Origin: Natronosporangium sp035305625
Lineage (GTDB): Bacteria; Actinomycetota; Actinomycetes; Mycobacteriales; Micromonosporaceae
Reading direction: 5' to 3'
Assembly (NCBI GenBank): GCA_963809545.1
Contig: CAWEKD010000004.1
Location: forward strand, 124,001-188,000
DNA: 64,000 bases
Shown here: positions 37,449 to 46,331 of the stretch, piece after piece
How positions within the stretch are numbered: the stretch's first letter is position 1
Layout: every line of letters begins with the position of its first letter
The notes under the pieces: generated by a model
The model's input: only the letters and a program-made list of their open reading frames with translations
Told to the model about the DNA's origin: nothing
Databases searched by the model: none
Translations under genes and position numbers: made by a program

Positions 37449-38097
37449 GTGCTGGACTGGCTGAACTCCACGGCGGTCACCGCCTTCGGGGTGCCGACGT
37501 CCTGGGCGGAGCTGCTGGGTTTCGGCACCGGCGCCCTCTGTGTGCTGCTGGTGGTGCGCCAGCACATCGCGAACTGGCCGATCGGCATCCTCAACGTCCT
37601 GCTGCTGATGGTGGTGTTCTGGACCGCCGGGCTGTACGCCGATGCGGGCCCTGCAGATCGTCTACGTGCTCCTCGGCGCGTACGGCTGGTGGCACTGGGC
37701 CCGTGGCGGAGCTGACCGCGGCACCCTGCCGGTGCGGCGCACCACCGGCACCGAGTGGCTGGCTTTAGCGGCGGCCGGCGCCGCGGGCACCGGCGCGCTG
37801 TGGTTCTTCCTGGCGCACTACACCGACTCCACGGTGCCGCTGCCGGACGCGCTCACCACCGCGTTGTCGCTGCTGGCCACGTACGGGCAGGCCCGCAAAC
37901 TGGTGGAGAGCTGGTGGCTGTGGATCACCGCCGACCTGATCTACATCCCGCTGTACGGCTACAAGGGGCTCTGGTTGACCGCGCTGCTCTACGTCGGGTT
38001 CCTGTGTCTGTGTGTGCTCGGGCTGCGGGCCTGGCGCGCCGATCTACGCCGCCGCACCGGCGCCGGTGACCCGGCCGTGACGGGGGTGGCCGGATGA
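37449..38097 (+). CDS. pnuC: Nicotinamide riboside transporter PnuC, one apparent frameshift
   Basis: A membrane protein of about 215 residues. GTG 37449 follows AAGGAG at the right distance. VLDWLNSTAVTAFG and IANWPIGILNVLLLMVVFW are typical PnuC. After GLYADA the frame breaks at GGG (37646-37648); with one G removed it reads ADAALQIVYVLLGAYGWWHW and continues through LATYGQARKLVESWWLWI and YIPLYGYKGLW. The span of 649 nt is 3n+1, consistent with one extra base. It overlaps nadR by 4 nt. It imports nicotinamide riboside for NAD salvage. Confidence 0.88.
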
Positions 38098-39212
38098 CCC
38101 GCCGGTTCTCCCACGGGCTGGTGGTCGGCAAGTTCTACCCGCCGCACGCTGGGCATCATTACCTGATCGAGACCGCCGCCGCGGCCTGCTCCCGGGTCAC
38201 CGTGGTGGTGGCACCGTCGAGCGTGGAGTCGATCCCGCTGGAGCTGCGGCTGAGCTGGTTGCGGGAGGTCCACTCCCCTACCCCGTGGGTGCGGTTCGTC
38301 GGGGTCATCGACGACCACCCGGTCGACTACGAGGATCCGCAGATCTGGGACGCCCACTGTCGATTGTTCCGACAGGCCGCCGGGGACGAGGTCGACGCCG
38401 TCTTCAGCTCCGAGGGTTACGGGCCGGAGCTGGCCCGGCGGTTCGCGGCCACGCATGTGGAGGTGGACGCTGCCCGTACCGCCGTACCGGTGTCCGGCAC
38501 CGCGGTACGCGCCGACCCGATCGCGCACTGGCATCACCTGGCCCCACCGGTGCGGGCCTGGTTCACCCGCCGGGTGGTGGTCGTGGGCGCGGAGTCGACC
38601 GGCACCACCACGCTGGCCCGCTCCCTCGCCGAGGCGCTGCGACGTCGCGGTGGGGCCTGGGCGGAGACCCAGTGGGTTCCGGAGTACGGCCGGGAGTTGA
38701 CGGCCCGGAAGTTGGCCGCGCTGCACGCCGTCGATCCGGACGCGACGATATTCGACGTGACCTGGTCGCCGGCGGACTTCGTGGAGGTCGCCACGGCGCA
38801 GAACGCGGCCGAGGACGCCGCCGCCCGCGTCGGTGGGCCGATCCTGGTCTGCGACACCGACGCCCGCGCCACCGCGGTCTGGCAGGAGCGCTACCTCGGC
38901 ACCGTTTCCCCGCAGGTACGGGCCGCGGCCCGGATGCCGGACCTCTATCTGCTCACCGACCACACCGATGTGCCGTTTGAGGACGACGGGCTGCGCGACG
39001 GTGAGCACCTGCGGGCCTGGATGACCGACCGGTTCCGGACCGAGTTGCGCCGCGCCCACGCTCCGGTGGTGGAGGTGACCGGCCCGCCCGAGGTGCGGCT
39101 GGCGACCGCGCTCACGGCCTGTGACGCGCTGGTGGCCCGGGGATGGTCGTTGGCGGACCCGTTGCCGGAGCGCGGGGCGGTCACCGGTCCGTCGACGGCA
39201 CCGACGCGTTGA
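38094..39212 (+). CDS. nadR: NadR-like NMN adenylyltransferase / nicotinamide riboside kinase
   Basis: A 372-residue bifunctional protein. The N-terminal nucleotidyltransferase has GKFYPPHAGHHYLI (residues 12-25), SSEGYG and VSGTAVR (133-139). The C-terminal kinase has a P-loop GAESTGTTTL at 165-174, where the usual Lys of GK(S/T) is Thr. It also has a VPEYGRE segment and DTDARAT. It should phosphorylate imported nicotinamide riboside and adenylate NMN to NAD. The coupled pnuC gene supports this. No regulatory HTH domain is present. Confidence 0.9.
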   Translation: MTRRFSHGLVVGKFYPPHAGHHYLIETAAAACSRVTVVVAPSSVESIPLELRLSWLREVHSPTPWVRFVGVIDDHPVDYEDPQIWDAHCRLFRQAAGDEVDAVFSSEGYGPELARRFAATHVEVDAARTAVPVSGTAVRADPIAHWHHLAPPVRAWFTRRVVVVGAESTGTTTLARSLAEALRRRGGAWAETQWVPEYGRELTARKLAALHAVDPDATIFDVTWSPADFVEVATAQNAAEDAAARVGGPILVCDTDARATAVWQERYLGTVSPQVRAAARMPDLYLLTDHTDVPFEDDGLRDGEHLRAWMTDRFRTELRRAHAPVVEVTGPPEVRLATALTACDALVARGWSLADPLPERGAVTGPSTAPTR

Positions 39213-39225
39213 CCGCCGACGGGCG

Positions 39226-39765
39226 TTACTCGCCGGTGAGCCCGTCCACGGACTGCCGCAGCAGGTCGGCGTGCCCGTTGTGGCGGGCGTACTCCTCGAT
39301 CATGTGGACCAGGATCCACCGCAGGCTGGGGGTACGTCCGTCCGACCAGCCCCGCGCGGCGAGCCGGTCCAGCCCGCCGTCGGCCAGCGCCTCCTCGGTC
39401 AACGCCCGGGAGCGGGCCACCGCGTCCTCCCAGAGCGCGAACAGCTGCTCCGGGGAGTCGTGGGCGGCCGAGTGCCACGGCCAGTCCGGGTCGGCTTTCC
39501 AGTCCACCGCGGCCCACACCGGGTGCGGGTCCCGGCCGTGCAGCCGGTAGGCGAACCAGTAGTCCTCCACCCAGGCCAGGTGCTTGAGCAACCCACCGAG
39601 GGTGATGGTGGCGGGGCCGACGGTCGCTTGTAGGCCCTTGGCGTCGAGGCCTCGGCATTTCCACGCCAGGGTGGCGCGGTGGAACTCCAGGAACCCCACC
39701 AGGGTCGCGGTCTCGTCGGCCGCCAGCGGCGGCTCCGGGCGGCCCTGCTCATCTAGTGCGGTCAC
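39226..39765 (-). CDS. DinB/DUF664 family protein
   Basis: A 179-residue protein from GTG 39765 (VTALDEQGRPEPP). The DinB four-helix features are visible: ATLVGFLEFHRATLAWKC, LGGLLKHLAWVEDYWF with a metal-ligand His, and WILVHMIEEYARHNGHADLL with the conserved HMxxExxRHxGHxD-type cluster. In actinobacteria this family includes mycothiol-dependent S-transferases. Substrate unknown. Confidence 0.88.
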   Translation of the reverse strand: MTALDEQGRPEPPLAADETATLVGFLEFHRATLAWKCRGLDAKGLQATVGPATITLGGLLKHLAWVEDYWFAYRLHGRDPHPVWAAVDWKADPDWPWHSAAHDSPEQLFALWEDAVARSRALTEEALADGGLDRLAARGWSDGRTPSLRWILVHMIEEYARHNGHADLLRQSVDGLTGE

Positions 39766-39809
39766 GACCGGCAAGCCTAGCGGCGCCGGTCGGCCGGGCG
39801 GGAGTCCGG

Positions 39810-40442
39810 TCAGCCCGCCCCCGAGTGGGCATGGACGGCGGCGGAGACGGCCTCGACCACGCCGTCCCGGGCGATGCCCCCGAGGAGGGCCCCGACCGCG
39901 GCGTCGATCTCCGGTTCGGTGACCGGGGCGTGCCGGAACAGCAGTCGGTAGTGGACCAGCGAGGCCAGGGTGTCGACCGCGAGGGTCAGGTCGACGCCGT
40001 CCCGCAGGTCGCCCCGGTCCCGCGCCTGCTCGAGGGTGACCCGAACCGCCGCCCGGGGTGGTTCGAACACCGTGGTCATGAAGGTCCGGCGTAGTTCCGG
40101 GTCGTCGGTGCAGTCGGCCAGCAGAGCGCTGACCGTCTCGGCCCCCATGCAGGTGAGCACCCGGGCGAACAGCTCCAACGACTCGACCAGGTCGCACCGG
40201 GTGCAGCCGGTCTGGGGTGGCACCACCCGCCCCATGCGCCGCTGCAACTCGGCCAGCACCAGCTGCTGGCGACCAGGCCAGCGCCGGTAGATGGCGGTCT
40301 TGCTCACCCCCGCCCGCCGGGCGACGTGCTCGATCGCGAGTTCGGGGTAGCCGAGTTCGTCCAGCAGCTCGGAGGTGCTGTCGAGGACCGCGCGGTCGAT
40401 GGACGAGTCCCGCGGTCGCCCCCCACGGAGACCGGTTGTCAC
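39810..40442 (-). CDS. TetR-family repressor of the adjacent MFS gene
   Basis: A 210-residue regulator. The N-terminal HTH reads AIEHVARRAGVSKTAIYRRW, standard TetR, and the C-terminal helical domain resembles TetR_C_11-type ligand domains. It is divergent from the DHA2 exporter with a 56-bp gap that holds a 28-bp palindrome, so it probably represses both genes and is released by an exported compound. Confidence 0.92.
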   Translation of the reverse strand: MTTGLRGGRPRDSSIDRAVLDSTSELLDELGYPELAIEHVARRAGVSKTAIYRRWPGRQQLVLAELQRRMGRVVPPQTGCTRCDLVESLELFARVLTCMGAETVSALLADCTDDPELRRTFMTTVFEPPRAAVRVTLEQARDRGDLRDGVDLTLAVDTLASLVHYRLLFRHAPVTEPEIDAAVGALLGGIARDGVVEAVSAAVHAHSGAG

Positions 40443-40456
40443 GCTTCCATGGTAAC

Positions 40457-40484
40457 TTTCGCTACGCTACGTTTCGTATCGAAA
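40457..40484. promoter_or_regulatory. Putative TetR operator between regulator and exporter
   Basis: A 28-bp imperfect palindrome with TTTCG and CGAAA at the ends and TACG/CGTA inside; 11 of 14 base pairs are symmetric. It lies between the two divergent starts and overlaps likely promoter elements of both. The size resembles QacR-type operators. Confidence 0.7.
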
Positions 40485-40498
40485 TGAGGGAGACCCGC

Positions 40499-42010
40499 AT
40501 GGCACCCACCCCACCCGCCGGCTACCGGGCATGGCTCGGGCTCGGGCTGCTGACCTTGCCACTGTTCGTGCTGGCGGTGGACGCCAGCGTCCTCTACCTG
40601 GCGGCACCCCACATCGGTGCGGCGCTCGCCCCTTCCGCTTCCCAATGGCTGTGGATCCTCGACAGCTACGGCTTCCTGATCGCCGGCTGTCTGGTGACCA
40701 TGGGCTCCGTCGGAGACCGAATCGGACGCCGACGGCTGTTGCTGCTGGGGGCCGGGGCGTTCGCGCTCCTGTCCGGACTCGCGGCCTACGCGCCGAACCC
40801 AGAACTGCTGATCGGGGCCCGGGCCCTGCTAGGGGTGGCCGGGGCGACCCTGATGCCGTCCACGCTGGCGCTGATCCGGACCCTGTTCCCGGACGACCGC
40901 CGCCGCACCATCGCGATCGCGGTCTGGATGACCACCTTCTCCGCCGGGGTGGCGCTCGGCCCGGTGATCGGTGGGGTGCTGCTGACCGCGTTCTGGTGGG
41001 GGGCGGTGTTCCTGCTCGCGGTACCGGTGATGCTGCTGGTCCTGCTCCTCGGACGCTGGCTACTGCCGGAGAGCCGGGCCACCGCACCGGACCCGGTCGA
41101 CCTGGCCAGTGTCCTGCTGTCGGTCGCCTCGGTGATCGGCCTGGTGTACGGGATGAAGACCATGGCCGACACCGGACCGACCGCCGGGGCGTGGGGGTCC
41201 CTCACCACCGGCGGCCTGCTCGGACTGCTGTTCCTACGCCGGCAACGGCGCCTGTCCCATCCGCTGGTCGACGTGAACCTGTTCGCGGGGCGCGGGTTCC
41301 GGACCGCCCTGACGCTGCTCCTGCTGGGAATCTTCGCGGTCACCGCGGTGAACTTCCTGGTCCCGCAGTTCCTCCAGTCGGTCGCCGGCCTGGACCCCCT
41401 TCGGGCCGGATTGCTGACCGCCCCGTTGGCGCTGGCCGCGGTCGGCGGCTCCCTGGCCGCGCCCTGGCTGGCCGGACGGTACGGCCCGGCATGGGTGATC
41501 GCGGGCGGCGCGGTCGGGTCGATCGCCGGGTACCTGCTCCTGACCCAGATTCGGGCGGACTCAGTGGGGCTGCTCCTGGTCGGCGGCGCGCTGGCGGTGC
41601 TGGGGTTGAGTCCGATGACGGTGCTCACCACCGACCTGGTGGTGAGCACCGCGCCGTCGGACCGCGCCGGCTCGGCCGCGGCCCTGTCCGAAACCAGCGG
41701 CGAACTAGGAGTGGCGCTGGGGGTGGCGGTGATGGGCAGCCTGGTCACCGCGGCGTACCGGTGGCGGTTCGACCGGCACCTGCCGGCGGACGTGCCAGAG
41801 GAGGTGGCCGCGGCCGCCCGGGAACACGTCAGCCAGGCCGGGACGGCGGTGGTGGACCTGCCTACCACCCTGGCGGAGCTCGTCACCGGTCACGCCGCGG
41901 ACGCGTTCACGTTCGGTATCCGGCTGGTCGGGTACGTCGGTGCCGGGCTCATGTGCGGTCTGGTGGTGCTCGCCCTGACCGGGCTGCGCCGCCGGTCACC
42001 CGGTGGCTGA
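40499..42010 (+). CDS. DHA2-family MFS drug exporter
   Basis: A 503-residue, 14-helix transporter. ATG 40499 is preceded by GAGGGAGA, a better start than the ATG at 40484. Marks are LAVDASVLYLAAPHIGAALA, GSVGDRIGRRRLLLLGA (motif A), GARALLGVAGATLMPSTLAL and GVALGPVIGGVLL (motif C). It should expel drugs by proton antiport at the cytoplasmic membrane. Regulation by the divergent TetR is inferred. The 3' end overlaps the convergent gene by 15 bases. Confidence 0.93.
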   Translation: MAPTPPAGYRAWLGLGLLTLPLFVLAVDASVLYLAAPHIGAALAPSASQWLWILDSYGFLIAGCLVTMGSVGDRIGRRRLLLLGAGAFALLSGLAAYAPNPELLIGARALLGVAGATLMPSTLALIRTLFPDDRRRTIAIAVWMTTFSAGVALGPVIGGVLLTAFWWGAVFLLAVPVMLLVLLLGRWLLPESRATAPDPVDLASVLLSVASVIGLVYGMKTMADTGPTAGAWGSLTTGGLLGLLFLRRQRRLSHPLVDVNLFAGRGFRTALTLLLLGIFAVTAVNFLVPQFLQSVAGLDPLRAGLLTAPLALAAVGGSLAAPWLAGRYGPAWVIAGGAVGSIAGYLLLTQIRADSVGLLLVGGALAVLGLSPMTVLTTDLVVSTAPSDRAGSAAALSETSGELGVALGVAVMGSLVTAAYRWRFDRHLPADVPEEVAAAAREHVSQAGTAVVDLPTTLAELVTGHAADAFTFGIRLVGYVGAGLMCGLVVLALTGLRRRSPGG

Positions 42011-43078
42011 TGATCGGCCGCGGGGGGTGAGGAAGGTGCGGAGCCGGTCCACTTCGGCGTCGAACGCGGCTGCGAACCGGCGGGACTTCGGCACCCCGTC
42101 GATGAACCCGGCCTCCACCGTCTCCCCGTCCCGCGCGCAGTTGACCCAGCCGATCACCCGGTCCCGCCACAGCAGCGGCAGGGCGTAGTAGCCCCACCGG
42201 CGCTTGGCCGCCGGGGTGTAGGCCTCGAACCGGTACTCCCACCCCCACAGGTGGGCGAACCGGCGCCGGTCCCACACCACCGGGTCGAACGGGGCCAGGA
42301 ATCGTACCCGCCCATCCGGCTCCGCGGGCACCTCCGGCAACACCGTCGGCCACACGTACCGCATGCCGTCCACAGTGGCGACGGTCAGCTCACCGGAGTC
42401 GACCAACTGCGACACGAGAGCGGCGGGGCGGACCAGGAAGCGGGTCATCCGCAGCAGCTCCCGGAAAGTGGCCTCGGGCAACGGCGCGAACGTGGCCGCC
42501 ACCCGCAGCGCGATCCGCCGGGCCCGCTCCTCGGCCGCCAGTGGCTCCGGCAACGGCGGGGCCGGCTCGTACAGCCGCACCCCCCGCTCGCGCCGCGCCA
42601 CCCGCACCAGCCCGTGCCAGTGCAGCTCCTCCAGCGCCCGGGTGGTGGCCGCCGACCGCCCGCCCCAGCCGTTGGTCACTGACCGCCGGCCGAACGCGGC
42701 CTGGGCGTCCCGGGGATGGGTCACACCCCGCTGCCGTACGAACGCCAACACCTCGGCCGCCAGCCCGGTCGGCCGGTAGTTGCCGTCGGGGGCGATCCGG
42801 GTCCGGCGAGGATGCAGCACCCGCCGCAGCGGCTGGGTGACGAACCCGTACGCGTAGAGGAGGTCCTCATCCAGCGGCAGCGAAGGATAGGCGCGCTCCA
42901 GGTCCCCGACCCGGTAACCCGGTACCCGCTGCCGCAGGATCAGGTCTTGGGCGGGGGCGGGCGCCCGGATCGGGTCGGCCTGCACAAACTCCAGCCGCGC
43001 CATCACCTCCGCCAGGCTGGCGCCCCGGGTCAACGCCCCACCCACCGCCTGTCCCCGCAGCCATGCCATGGTGGTCAT
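41996..43078 (-). CDS. AlkZ/YcaQ-like winged-helix DNA glycosylase
   Basis: A 360-residue HTH_42 family protein starting MTTMAWLRGQAVGG. It has the family's putative catalytic segment FVQADPIRAPAPAQDLIL (QxD form, as in YcaQ), and LLYAYGFVTQPLRRVLHPRR, GWGGRSAATTRALEELHWHG, FLAPFDPVVWDR and YALPLLWRDRVIGW. Members such as AlkZ and YcaQ unhook DNA interstrand crosslinks. Self-resistance to a DNA-damaging metabolite is a known role for AlkZ, but no such cluster is seen here. Substrate inferred by family only. Confidence 0.85.
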   Translation of the reverse strand: MTTMAWLRGQAVGGALTRGASLAEVMARLEFVQADPIRAPAPAQDLILRQRVPGYRVGDLERAYPSLPLDEDLLYAYGFVTQPLRRVLHPRRTRIAPDGNYRPTGLAAEVLAFVRQRGVTHPRDAQAAFGRRSVTNGWGGRSAATTRALEELHWHGLVRVARRERGVRLYEPAPPLPEPLAAEERARRIALRVAATFAPLPEATFRELLRMTRFLVRPAALVSQLVDSGELTVATVDGMRYVWPTVLPEVPAEPDGRVRFLAPFDPVVWDRRRFAHLWGWEYRFEAYTPAAKRRWGYYALPLLWRDRVIGWVNCARDGETVEAGFIDGVPKSRRFAAAFDAEVDRLRTFLTPRGRSSATG

Positions 43079-43160
43079 GCCCGGCAGGCTAGCCACCACC
43101 ACCGACATCGCCGCTGACTCGACCGGGGCCCCGCCCGGCAGCAGACGGTACGGTGGCCGG

Positions 43161-44051
43161 GTGCGGATCGTGTCTCTCTTGCCCTCGGCCACCGAGATCC
43201 TGTTCGCGCTCGGCGCGGGAGAACAGGTGGTGGGAGTGACCTTCGAGTGCGACTACCCGCCGGAGGCGCGCCAGCGGCGGATCGTCTCCACCAGTGCCCT
43301 GCCGTCCACCTCCGACCCGGCCGAGATTGACCGGCTCGTGGCGGAACGGATGGCCGCCGGGGAGGACCTGTACCGGCTGGATCAGGACGCGCTGGCCGAT
43401 CTGAACGCGGATCTGGTGGTCACCCAGGATCTGTGTGCGGTGTGCGCGGTGGACGTCTCCGAAGTGCACGACGCCCTGGACTACCTGGGGTGCCGGGCGG
43501 AGGTGCTGACCGTCGACCCGCATCGGCTGACGGAGGTGCTGGACTCGATCCGGACACTGGGCGAGGTCACCGGCACCGCGTCACGCGCCGACGAGTTGGT
43601 GGCGGCGCTGACCACCCGGCTGGACACGGTCCGGGCCGCGGTGGCAGGGCAGCCGCCGGTGCCGACCCTGGTGCTGGAGTGGACCGACCCCCCGTTCGCC
43701 CCCGGCCACTGGGTGCCCGATCTCGTCACCGCCGCCGGTGGGGTGAACGTGCTGGGCTCCGCGGGCCAGGATTCGTTCCGCACCACCTGGGAGCAGGTGA
43801 CGGCCAGCCGCCCCGAGGTGATCGTGTGCGCCCCGTGCGGGTTCGGGTTGGCCGACTCGTACCGGTTGGCGGAGCAGGTGGTGGCGCAGGGAGTGCTGCC
43901 GGAGGGGGTGCCGGTGTGGGCGGTGGACGCCAACGCCTCCTTCGCGCGCCCGGGGCCCCGGCTGGTGGACGGGGTGGAGGCGCTGGCCGGCATCCTGCAC
44001 CCGGACGTGGCCGGGCCACCGGACCCGGCCATGGCGCGCCGGGTCCGGTGA
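43161..44051 (+). CDS. BtuF-like cobalamin-binding protein without signal peptide
   Basis: A 296-residue class III periplasmic-binding-fold protein from GTG 43161 (VRIVSLLPSATEILFALGAG). Other marks are VVGVTFECDYPPEA, DLVVTQDLCAVCAVD, LVLEWTDPPFAPGHWVPD and VIVCAPCGFGL. No signal peptide or lipobox is visible, which is typical of this actinobacterial subgroup, so an exported binding role is doubtful. Multiple Cys residues (QDLCAVC, APCGFG) could bind a metal or cofactor. No ABC permease is adjacent. Confidence 0.82.
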   Translation: MRIVSLLPSATEILFALGAGEQVVGVTFECDYPPEARQRRIVSTSALPSTSDPAEIDRLVAERMAAGEDLYRLDQDALADLNADLVVTQDLCAVCAVDVSEVHDALDYLGCRAEVLTVDPHRLTEVLDSIRTLGEVTGTASRADELVAALTTRLDTVRAAVAGQPPVPTLVLEWTDPPFAPGHWVPDLVTAAGGVNVLGSAGQDSFRTTWEQVTASRPEVIVCAPCGFGLADSYRLAEQVVAQGVLPEGVPVWAVDANASFARPGPRLVDGVEALAGILHPDVAGPPDPAMARRVR

Positions 44052-44063
44052 ACACACGTCCGG

Positions 44064-46193
44064 TCAGGACGGGGTGAGGCGGATCCGGCGCAGCAACTGG
44101 GCGTTGAGCGCGACCACGATGGTGGAGGCAGACATCAGCACGGCCCCGACCGCCGGGCTGAGCGTCACCCCGACCCCGGCCAGGACCCCGGCGGCCAGAG
44201 GCAGCGCCACCACGTTGTAGCCCACCGCCCAGGCCAGGTTCTGCACCATCTTCCGGTACGAGGCCCGGGCCAGCCGCAGCACCGCCGCCACCCCGCGCGG
44301 ATCGGAGGAGCCGAGTACCAACTCGGCCGACTCGATCGCCACCTCGGTGCCGGCGCCGATGGCGATCCCCACGTCCGCCCGGGCCAGGGCCGGCGCGTCG
44401 TTGACCCCGTCACCGACCATCGCCACGACCGCACCGCGTTCCCGCAGTTCCCGGACGATCCGTTCCTTGTCGGCCGGCAGCACCTCGGCGTACACCTCGT
44501 CCACGCCGGACCGGAAGCCGAGGTCGGTGGCGACGGTCTCGGCCACGGACCGGGCGTCACCGGTGATCATCGCGATCCGGGTGACCCCGAGCGCCCGCAG
44601 ATCCTCGACGGCCGCCCGCGCCTGGGGGCGGACCTGGTCAGCCAGCGCCAGCGCCCCCAGCACCACCGGTTGTCCCTCGTCTACCCGCAACAGGTGCAGT
44701 ACGGTGGCGCCGCGGCGGCGCCACGGGGTGGTGCGGTCGGTCAGGTCGGCGGGCACCGTGGCCGACAGCCGCCGCAGCAGGGCCGGGCCACCGACCGCGT
44801 ACCGCTTCCCCTCCACAGTGGCCCGTACCCCGTGTCCGGGGAGGGATTCGAACTCGCTGGCCACGGGTGGCTGGTCGGAGTCGGCGGCGGCGACGATCGC
44901 CTGGGCCAGCGGATGCTCGCTGTCGGACTCCACCGCGGCGGCGAGCCGAAGCACCTCCGCTTCCGTGCGGTCGCCGGCCGGGGCCACCCCGATCACGGTG
45001 GGGGCGCCGGTGGTCAGGGTGCCGGTCTTGTCGAACAGCACCGCGTCCACCTCCCGCATCCGCTCCAGCGCCCGCCGGTCCCGGATCAGGATCCCGCGGT
45101 GGGCGGAGAGGGCGGTGGTCAGCGACACCACCAGCGGGATCGCCAGGCCGAGCGCGTGCGGGCAGGCGATCACCAGCACGGTGACGGCCCGGAGCACCGA
45201 CTCGCCCGGCTCCCCCAGCAGCCACCAGACGCCGAAGGTCAGCAGCGCGACCGCCACCGCGAGGTAGAACAGCCAGCCGGCGAACCGGTCCGCCAGCACC
45301 TGTCCCCGCCCCCGGGAGGCCTGGGCTTCGGCCACCAGCCGGTGGATGCCGGCCAGGGCGGTCCCCTCGCCGACCGCGGTCACCTCCACCCGGACGGCGG
45401 AGTCCAGCGCGACGGTGCCGGCCACCACCCGGTCGTCGACGGTGCGGACGACCGGCGTGGACTCCCCCGTGATCATGGACTCGTCGAATTCCGCCCGCCC
45501 CTGGACCACCCGGCCATCGGCCGGCACCCGCCCGCCGGGGCGAACCAGCACCACGTCCCCGACCCGGAGGTCGGAGACGGGCACCTGGCGGGTGTCTCCG
45601 GTCGGCTCCAGGCGCTCGGCCTGGTCGGGCAGCAACGCCGCCAACGCCCCGAGCGCGCCCCGCGCCTGCCTGATCGCCCGCGTCTCCTGCCAGTGCCCCA
45701 GCAGCATGACGGTCACCAGCGCGGACAGCTCCCACCAGAAGTCCAGCGCGAACCAGCCCAGGGTGCTGGCGAGGGAGGCAACGAACGCGACCGTGATCGC
45801 CATGGAGATCAGCAGCATCATCCCGGGGGCGCGGGCCCGTACCTCCGCCACCGCGCCGGTCAGGAACGGCGCCCCGCCGTAGGCGAACACCACCGTGCCG
45901 AGCACCGGCGCCACCCCGTCGGCCCAGCCGGGCACCTCGTACCCGAACCAGCCGGCGACCATCGGGCTGGTCAGCACCACCGGGACGGTCAGCGCCAGAC
46001 TGAGCCAGAACCGCCGCCGGAATCCCGCCGGGTCATGCCCGACGTGGTGGTCATGCCCGTCCTGCCCCGCGTGGTGGTCATGCCCACGGTTGTGGTCAGC
46101 GGGCCCGGTGTGACCACCGGCGTGGTCGCCGGGTCGATGCCCGGAGGCGGGTCCAGGCCGGTGACCGGCGTGGTTGTGGTCAACATGTCCCAT
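44064..46193 (-). CDS. CopB-type heavy-metal P1B ATPase with His-rich N-terminus
   Basis: A 709-residue P-type ATPase. The first 53 residues contain 15 His (MGHVDHNHAGHRPG start), a metal-binding tail. The transmembrane metal site reads VIACPHALGLAIP (CPH), which defines the CopB/P1B-3 group (Cu2+/Cu+ export). Phosphorylation motif FDKTGTLTTG, TGES actuator loop (MITGESTPV) and GDGVNDAPAL hinge are intact. It should pump copper across the membrane. No CsoR or CopZ is adjacent. The start is chosen so that the His-rich tail is included but the upstream out-of-family stretch is not. Confidence 0.92.
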   Translation of the reverse strand: MGHVDHNHAGHRPGPASGHRPGDHAGGHTGPADHNRGHDHHAGQDGHDHHVGHDPAGFRRRFWLSLALTVPVVLTSPMVAGWFGYEVPGWADGVAPVLGTVVFAYGGAPFLTGAVAEVRARAPGMMLLISMAITVAFVASLASTLGWFALDFWWELSALVTVMLLGHWQETRAIRQARGALGALAALLPDQAERLEPTGDTRQVPVSDLRVGDVVLVRPGGRVPADGRVVQGRAEFDESMITGESTPVVRTVDDRVVAGTVALDSAVRVEVTAVGEGTALAGIHRLVAEAQASRGRGQVLADRFAGWLFYLAVAVALLTFGVWWLLGEPGESVLRAVTVLVIACPHALGLAIPLVVSLTTALSAHRGILIRDRRALERMREVDAVLFDKTGTLTTGAPTVIGVAPAGDRTEAEVLRLAAAVESDSEHPLAQAIVAAADSDQPPVASEFESLPGHGVRATVEGKRYAVGGPALLRRLSATVPADLTDRTTPWRRRGATVLHLLRVDEGQPVVLGALALADQVRPQARAAVEDLRALGVTRIAMITGDARSVAETVATDLGFRSGVDEVYAEVLPADKERIVRELRERGAVVAMVGDGVNDAPALARADVGIAIGAGTEVAIESAELVLGSSDPRGVAAVLRLARASYRKMVQNLAWAVGYNVVALPLAAGVLAGVGVTLSPAVGAVLMSASTIVVALNAQLLRRIRLTPS

Positions 46194-46331
46194 ACCGGAC
46201 CGCACCCCTACCCGTACCCGGTGAAGCTGCCATCCCGACGCCGTCCGGTCGGCACCGGCCACCTCTAGGTGGCCCGGCAGAAGATCTCGCAAACGTGGTT
46301 AACCGGCCGGTGATCCGGAAAGGTGGCACTC

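Noticed and set aside
36872..37768. 298-residue plus-strand ORF covering the PQQ-like fragment and pnuC
   Set aside because: It is an out-of-frame shadow: the real PnuC helices and the propeller-like residues are in other frames.
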